Assembly (NCBI GenBank): GCA_900544635.1
Contig: UQVV01000085.1
Span: 1-7,501, forward strand
Length of the DNA: 7,501 nucleotides
Direction of reading: 5' to 3'
DNA from: an uncultured Cloacibacillus sp.
Lineage (GTDB): Bacteria; Synergistota; Synergistia; Synergistales; Synergistaceae
Each line of letters opens with the position of its first letter. Within the stretch, counting starts at the first letter, position 1. Under the pieces are notes generated by a model, which did not search any database, was not told the DNA's origin, and saw nothing but the letters and a program-made list of their open reading frames with translations. The translations under genes and the position numbers were made by a program. Positions 5,870-7,501 of this stretch are shown piece after piece.

Positions 5870-5941
5870 ATGCACATCGGAGATACGAGAATCGTGAACG
5901 ATAAAGTAAAAATCCTCTGCCCCTACTGTTTTGGAGAATGA
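5870..5941 (+). pseudogene. 5' piece of a frame-split zinc-ribbon gene
   Basis: An ATG at 5870 opens a 23-residue frame (MHIGDTRIVN... CPYCFGE) ending at TGA 5939-5941. It holds one CPYC knuckle, a half zinc ribbon. Skipping one base of the TTTT run at 5929-5932 joins it to the next frame and yields CPYCLENEINPSQAICAVC, a complete C-x2-C-x11-C-x2-C ribbon. The two pieces are therefore best read as one gene of about 232 residues broken by a one-base insertion, a homopolymer sequencing error, or a +1 frameshift site. The ribosome site is weak (GGAAG at 5854-5858). A 6-bp hairpin (CGCGCT 5847-5852 / AGCGCG 5857-5862) sits just before the start. Confidence 0.6.
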
Positions 5942-6569
5942 GATTAACCCGTCACAGGCCATATGCGCCGTGTGCTACGCCAAAGAGGATGAATTGGAGC
6001 GAGACCATTGGAACAGATTGCGGGAACGCAATAATGCCGATGAAATTCAAATGTATACCTTAGCCCAAAAGGTCGACGAAGCGTTCCAGGTTCCGGAACA
6101 TGAAGCATACGTGTGCAGGGAGAAACACGATATAGGCAGGGCGGAGGCTTTTGAACGGGAAATGGACGCCTTTCACCGGCGGCGCATCCTTTGTATGTTG
6201 GAAATCTTTTCCAATATTGATTGCAGCGTCCTTTTCCAGCGTCACATTGAGCTGGGGCATTATTGGAAGAGTGTGCGGGATTATGCCAGGCTGCGCATTA
6301 CAGCCGAACAGCTCGGAGAGAGCAGCGACTATCTGCGGTCACAGATTATGTGGAAGTCCCTGTCCAGCCGGCAGATATCCTTGGGAGCGGAGCTGCTGAG
6401 CTTCTGGCGCGGCGAAGACGTACTCGATTGGAGTTATTCCCAATATTTTGAAATCACGGCAGGTAATCTCAAGCCGTTTATTGCTATGACTCTGTTCACA
6501 GAAATTCTGTGCAGACATTTTTCGGATGTGATGTCGAGGCCGGTCAAACGGCTGACAGATAAGAAATAA
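5931..6569 (+). CDS. Unrecognised zinc-ribbon protein, main frame (3' part of the split gene)
   Basis: This open frame of 212 codons has only a TTG (5931) available near its 5' end and no Shine-Dalgarno site for it. The true N-terminus is probably the piece at 5870 in the other frame. Visible are one CAVC knuckle near the start, a charged helical middle (about 20-90, rich in E, R, K) and a C-terminal part with aromatic and hydrophobic helices (GAELLSFWRGEDVLDWSYSQ). No signal peptide or clear membrane segment is seen, and I do not recognise the family beyond the zinc ribbon. Composition differs from its neighbours: two sampled 60-base stretches (6181-6240, 6481-6540) are about 43% GC, against about 60% in a stretch of sufB (4321-4380). 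That suggests horizontal acquisition. It is followed by AT-rich DNA with no visible partner. Confidence 0.65.
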   Translation: MENEINPSQAICAVCYAKEDELERDHWNRLRERNNADEIQMYTLAQKVDEAFQVPEHEAYVCREKHDIGRAEAFEREMDAFHRRRILCMLEIFSNIDCSVLFQRHIELGHYWKSVRDYARLRITAEQLGESSDYLRSQIMWKSLSSRQISLGAELLSFWRGEDVLDWSYSQYFEITAGNLKPFIAMTLFTEILCRHFSDVMSRPVKRLTDKK

Positions 6570-6712
6570 TATTTATTACGGCGCTTTAACTTTGCATGAT
6601 ACGCAGCACAATTCGTTACCCCGCGCTGCAGTTAAATAAACATAAAACGCGTGCGGCCGGGTATCGCCCGGCCGCACGTTGTCGTCCGTTTATTCCGTTT
6701 CGACGCCGGCCG
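6570..6712. other. Intergenic region between convergent genes
   Basis: The left half is AT-rich and shows no gene, tRNA or clear terminator for the plus-strand gene. The right half contains the strong hairpin at 6650-6678, which serves the minus-strand operon. Confidence 0.5.
6633..6678 (-). terminator. Rho-independent terminator of the minus-strand secreted-protein operon
   Basis: CGTGCGGCCGGG (6650-6661) and CCCGGCCGCACG (6667-6678) form a perfect 12-bp stem with a 5-base loop. On the minus strand it is followed by the T-rich tail GCGTTTTATGTTTATTT (down to 6633). It lies 35 bases past the stop of the adhesin-E-like gene. Confidence 0.85.
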
Positions 6713-7141
6713 CTAGTTCTGCTCTGCGGCGTAGTTTATTATCCAGTCGTAGACTTTTTCGCCGAGGGAATGCTGCGGGATGTCGCGCCAGTGCTTTTCG
6801 GAGAATTCGCGGCTCTGGCTGCCCGTCTCGTCTATGCCGTAGACGGAGCGCGCGGAGAGGAACTGGTCCTGCTTCGCGTCCTTGTTGTAGGCGAAGGTGA
6901 GGAAGAGGCAGTGGGCGTCGACGCCGCTGCGCTCTTTGAATTTGTCGCGCGCTTCCTTCGTGCGGATGTCGACCTTCGTGTTCGCGATTATGTAGCTTCC
7001 TTCGTCGACTATCGAGTCGGTGTCGATGTATATGACGTTCGTGCCGCTGCGGTCCATTTCGACGTAGTTTTCCGCGAAGGCGGCGGCTGAGGCGCAGAGG
7101 ATTATCGCAAGCGCGGCGCAGAGCTTAAACATTTTTCCCAT
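6713..7141 (-). CDS. Exported surface-adhesin-E-like protein
   Basis: This 142-residue protein has an N-terminal signal peptide (MGKMFKLCAALAIILCASAAAFA, probable cleavage before E24). The mature domain of about 119 residues has the layout I associate with the surface-adhesin protein E family: YIDTDSI (about 38-44), a beta strand with NTKVDI, a central RS/Y stretch, and a final HWRDIPQHSLGEKVYDWI resembling the family's W-x-x-I-x-P-x-S-x-G-E-x-x-Y motif. The name comes from a Haemophilus laminin-binding adhesin; in other bacteria the role is unproven and simple periplasmic location is the safe reading. The start is supported by GGGAGG at 7150-7155, 8 bases before the ATG. It follows the small Pro/Asp-rich gene with a 13-base gap, in one transcription unit closed by the terminator at 6650-6678. 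Confidence 0.8.
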   Translation of the reverse strand: MGKMFKLCAALAIILCASAAAFAENYVEMDRSGTNVIYIDTDSIVDEGSYIIANTKVDIRTKEARDKFKERSGVDAHCLFLTFAYNKDAKQDQFLSARSVYGIDETGSQSREFSEKHWRDIPQHSLGEKVYDWIINYAAEQN

Positions 7142-7154
7142 TTCTCGTTCCTCC

Positions 7155-7451
7155 CTAGTCTATCACTTCGTTGATGACGTATCCGAGCACGGCTCCGGTG
7201 AGAGCGCCCTTCACGAAATCGTCATCGTCGTCGTCATCTTCATAGTAGTATCCGCCGTCGTAGTGGTGCGGCGCGGGCTTGCCTGGCTTCTGCGGGCCCG
7301 GTTTCTGAGGCGCGGGCTGGTGCTGTCCCGGTCTCTGATCGCGCGGCGGCTGTCCCGGGGCGGCGCAGGCGGCGGTCGCTCCGGCCACCATAGCCGCGGC
7401 GGTCAGGAGGGCCGCGGCGCGGCTCGTCTTTCTAAAGAAATCTCCAAACAT
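7155..7451 (-). CDS. Small exported Pro/Asp-rich protein with a C-terminal Gly-zipper-like helix
   Basis: This 98-residue protein has a signal peptide (FRKTSRAAALLTAAAMVAG, cleavage probably after ACAA near residue 31). A lipobox is unlikely, since position -3 to C29 is Thr. The mature part has three zones: a P/Q/K-rich low-complexity linker (about 32-60, PQKPG repeats), HHYDGGYYYEDDDDDDD (62-78) with seven consecutive Asp residues that could bind cations, and FVKGALTGAVLGYVINEVID (79-98), a glycine-spaced hydrophobic helix that may insert in or associate with a membrane. I recognise no named family. The ATG at 7451 is preferred to the in-frame GTG at 7460 because GGAG (7460-7463) lies 8 bases before it. 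It is the first gene of a two-gene unit with the adhesin-E-like gene, and its promoter is probably beyond the right edge. Confidence 0.75.
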   Translation of the reverse strand: MFGDFFRKTSRAAALLTAAAMVAGATAACAAPGQPPRDQRPGQHQPAPQKPGPQKPGKPAPHHYDGGYYYEDDDDDDDFVKGALTGAVLGYVINEVID

Positions 7452-7467
7452 CTGTATCACTCCGTTC

Positions 7468-7481
7468 GCCCCTCGCGGGGC
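7468..7481. other. Short GC hairpin upstream of the Pro/Asp-rich gene
   Basis: GCCCC (7468-7472) and GGGGC (7477-7481) form a 5-bp stem with a 4-base loop. It lies in the 5' leader, four bases upstream of the Shine-Dalgarno site. It could be a leader structure or the end of an upstream element cut by the window edge. Confidence 0.35.
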
Positions 7482-7501
7482 AGTAAGGTTTTTCGCCGGC
7501 T

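Noticed and set aside
5929..5941. Programmed +1 frameshift as the favoured reading
   Set aside because: There is no prfB-like slow stop or rare-codon slip site with an upstream Shine-Dalgarno spacer; an indel in the T run is simpler, so programming is kept only as an alternative.
6596..7090. Plus-strand open frame opposite the adhesin-E-like gene
   Set aside because: It reads through the 6650-6678 terminator and lacks motifs; the minus-strand gene has a signal peptide, ribosome site and family match.
7125..7138. Near copy of the 33-bp-array core (TTAAACATTTTTCC, 13 of 14 bases)
   Set aside because: It lies inside the start of the adhesin-E-like coding region as codons for Lys-Met-Phe-Lys, is single, and is short enough to be chance.

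Overview
The window is GC-rich bacterial DNA with frequent ATA isoleucine codons. Together with a minimal SufB/SufC-type pair, this suggests a Synergistetes-like anaerobe (for example a Cloacibacillus relative). That assignment is inferred from codon use and gene content; no marker gene is present.

Left part (1-2775): a nucleobase/nucleoside deaminase on the plus strand lies between two minus-strand ATPases of the AAA/DUF4143 type. The first ATPase runs off the left edge and the second is complete. They are different members of the same broad family. Upstream of the complete ATPase are four copies of a 17-bp motif spaced exactly 33 bp apart (2804-2919), filling most of the gap before the Fe-S operon.

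Centre (2900-5410): a two-gene Fe-S cluster assembly operon (SufC-like ATPase, SufB-like scaffold) with TAATG stop/start overlap. It ends in a strong intrinsic terminator at 5030-5059. A CsoR-type metal-sensing repressor follows, with its own candidate promoter and an overlapping near-palindrome, and then a hairpin.

Right part (5410-7501): a small exported protein made of six roughly 11-residue repeats (HFPD/SFPD), resembling the 7(1) septoil-knot family. Next is an unrecognised gene of lower GC content. Its zinc ribbon is split across two frames, which looks like a one-base frameshift in a T run. On the minus strand is a two-gene unit: an exported Pro/Asp-rich small protein, then an exported surface-adhesin-E-like protein. 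This unit ends at a 12-bp-stem terminator (6650-6678).

Most is ordinary housekeeping or envelope gene content. The points most worth a second look are the 33-bp periodic repeat upstream of the ATPase, the frame-split zinc-ribbon gene, the knotted-type repeat protein, and the CsoR palindrome over its own promoter.
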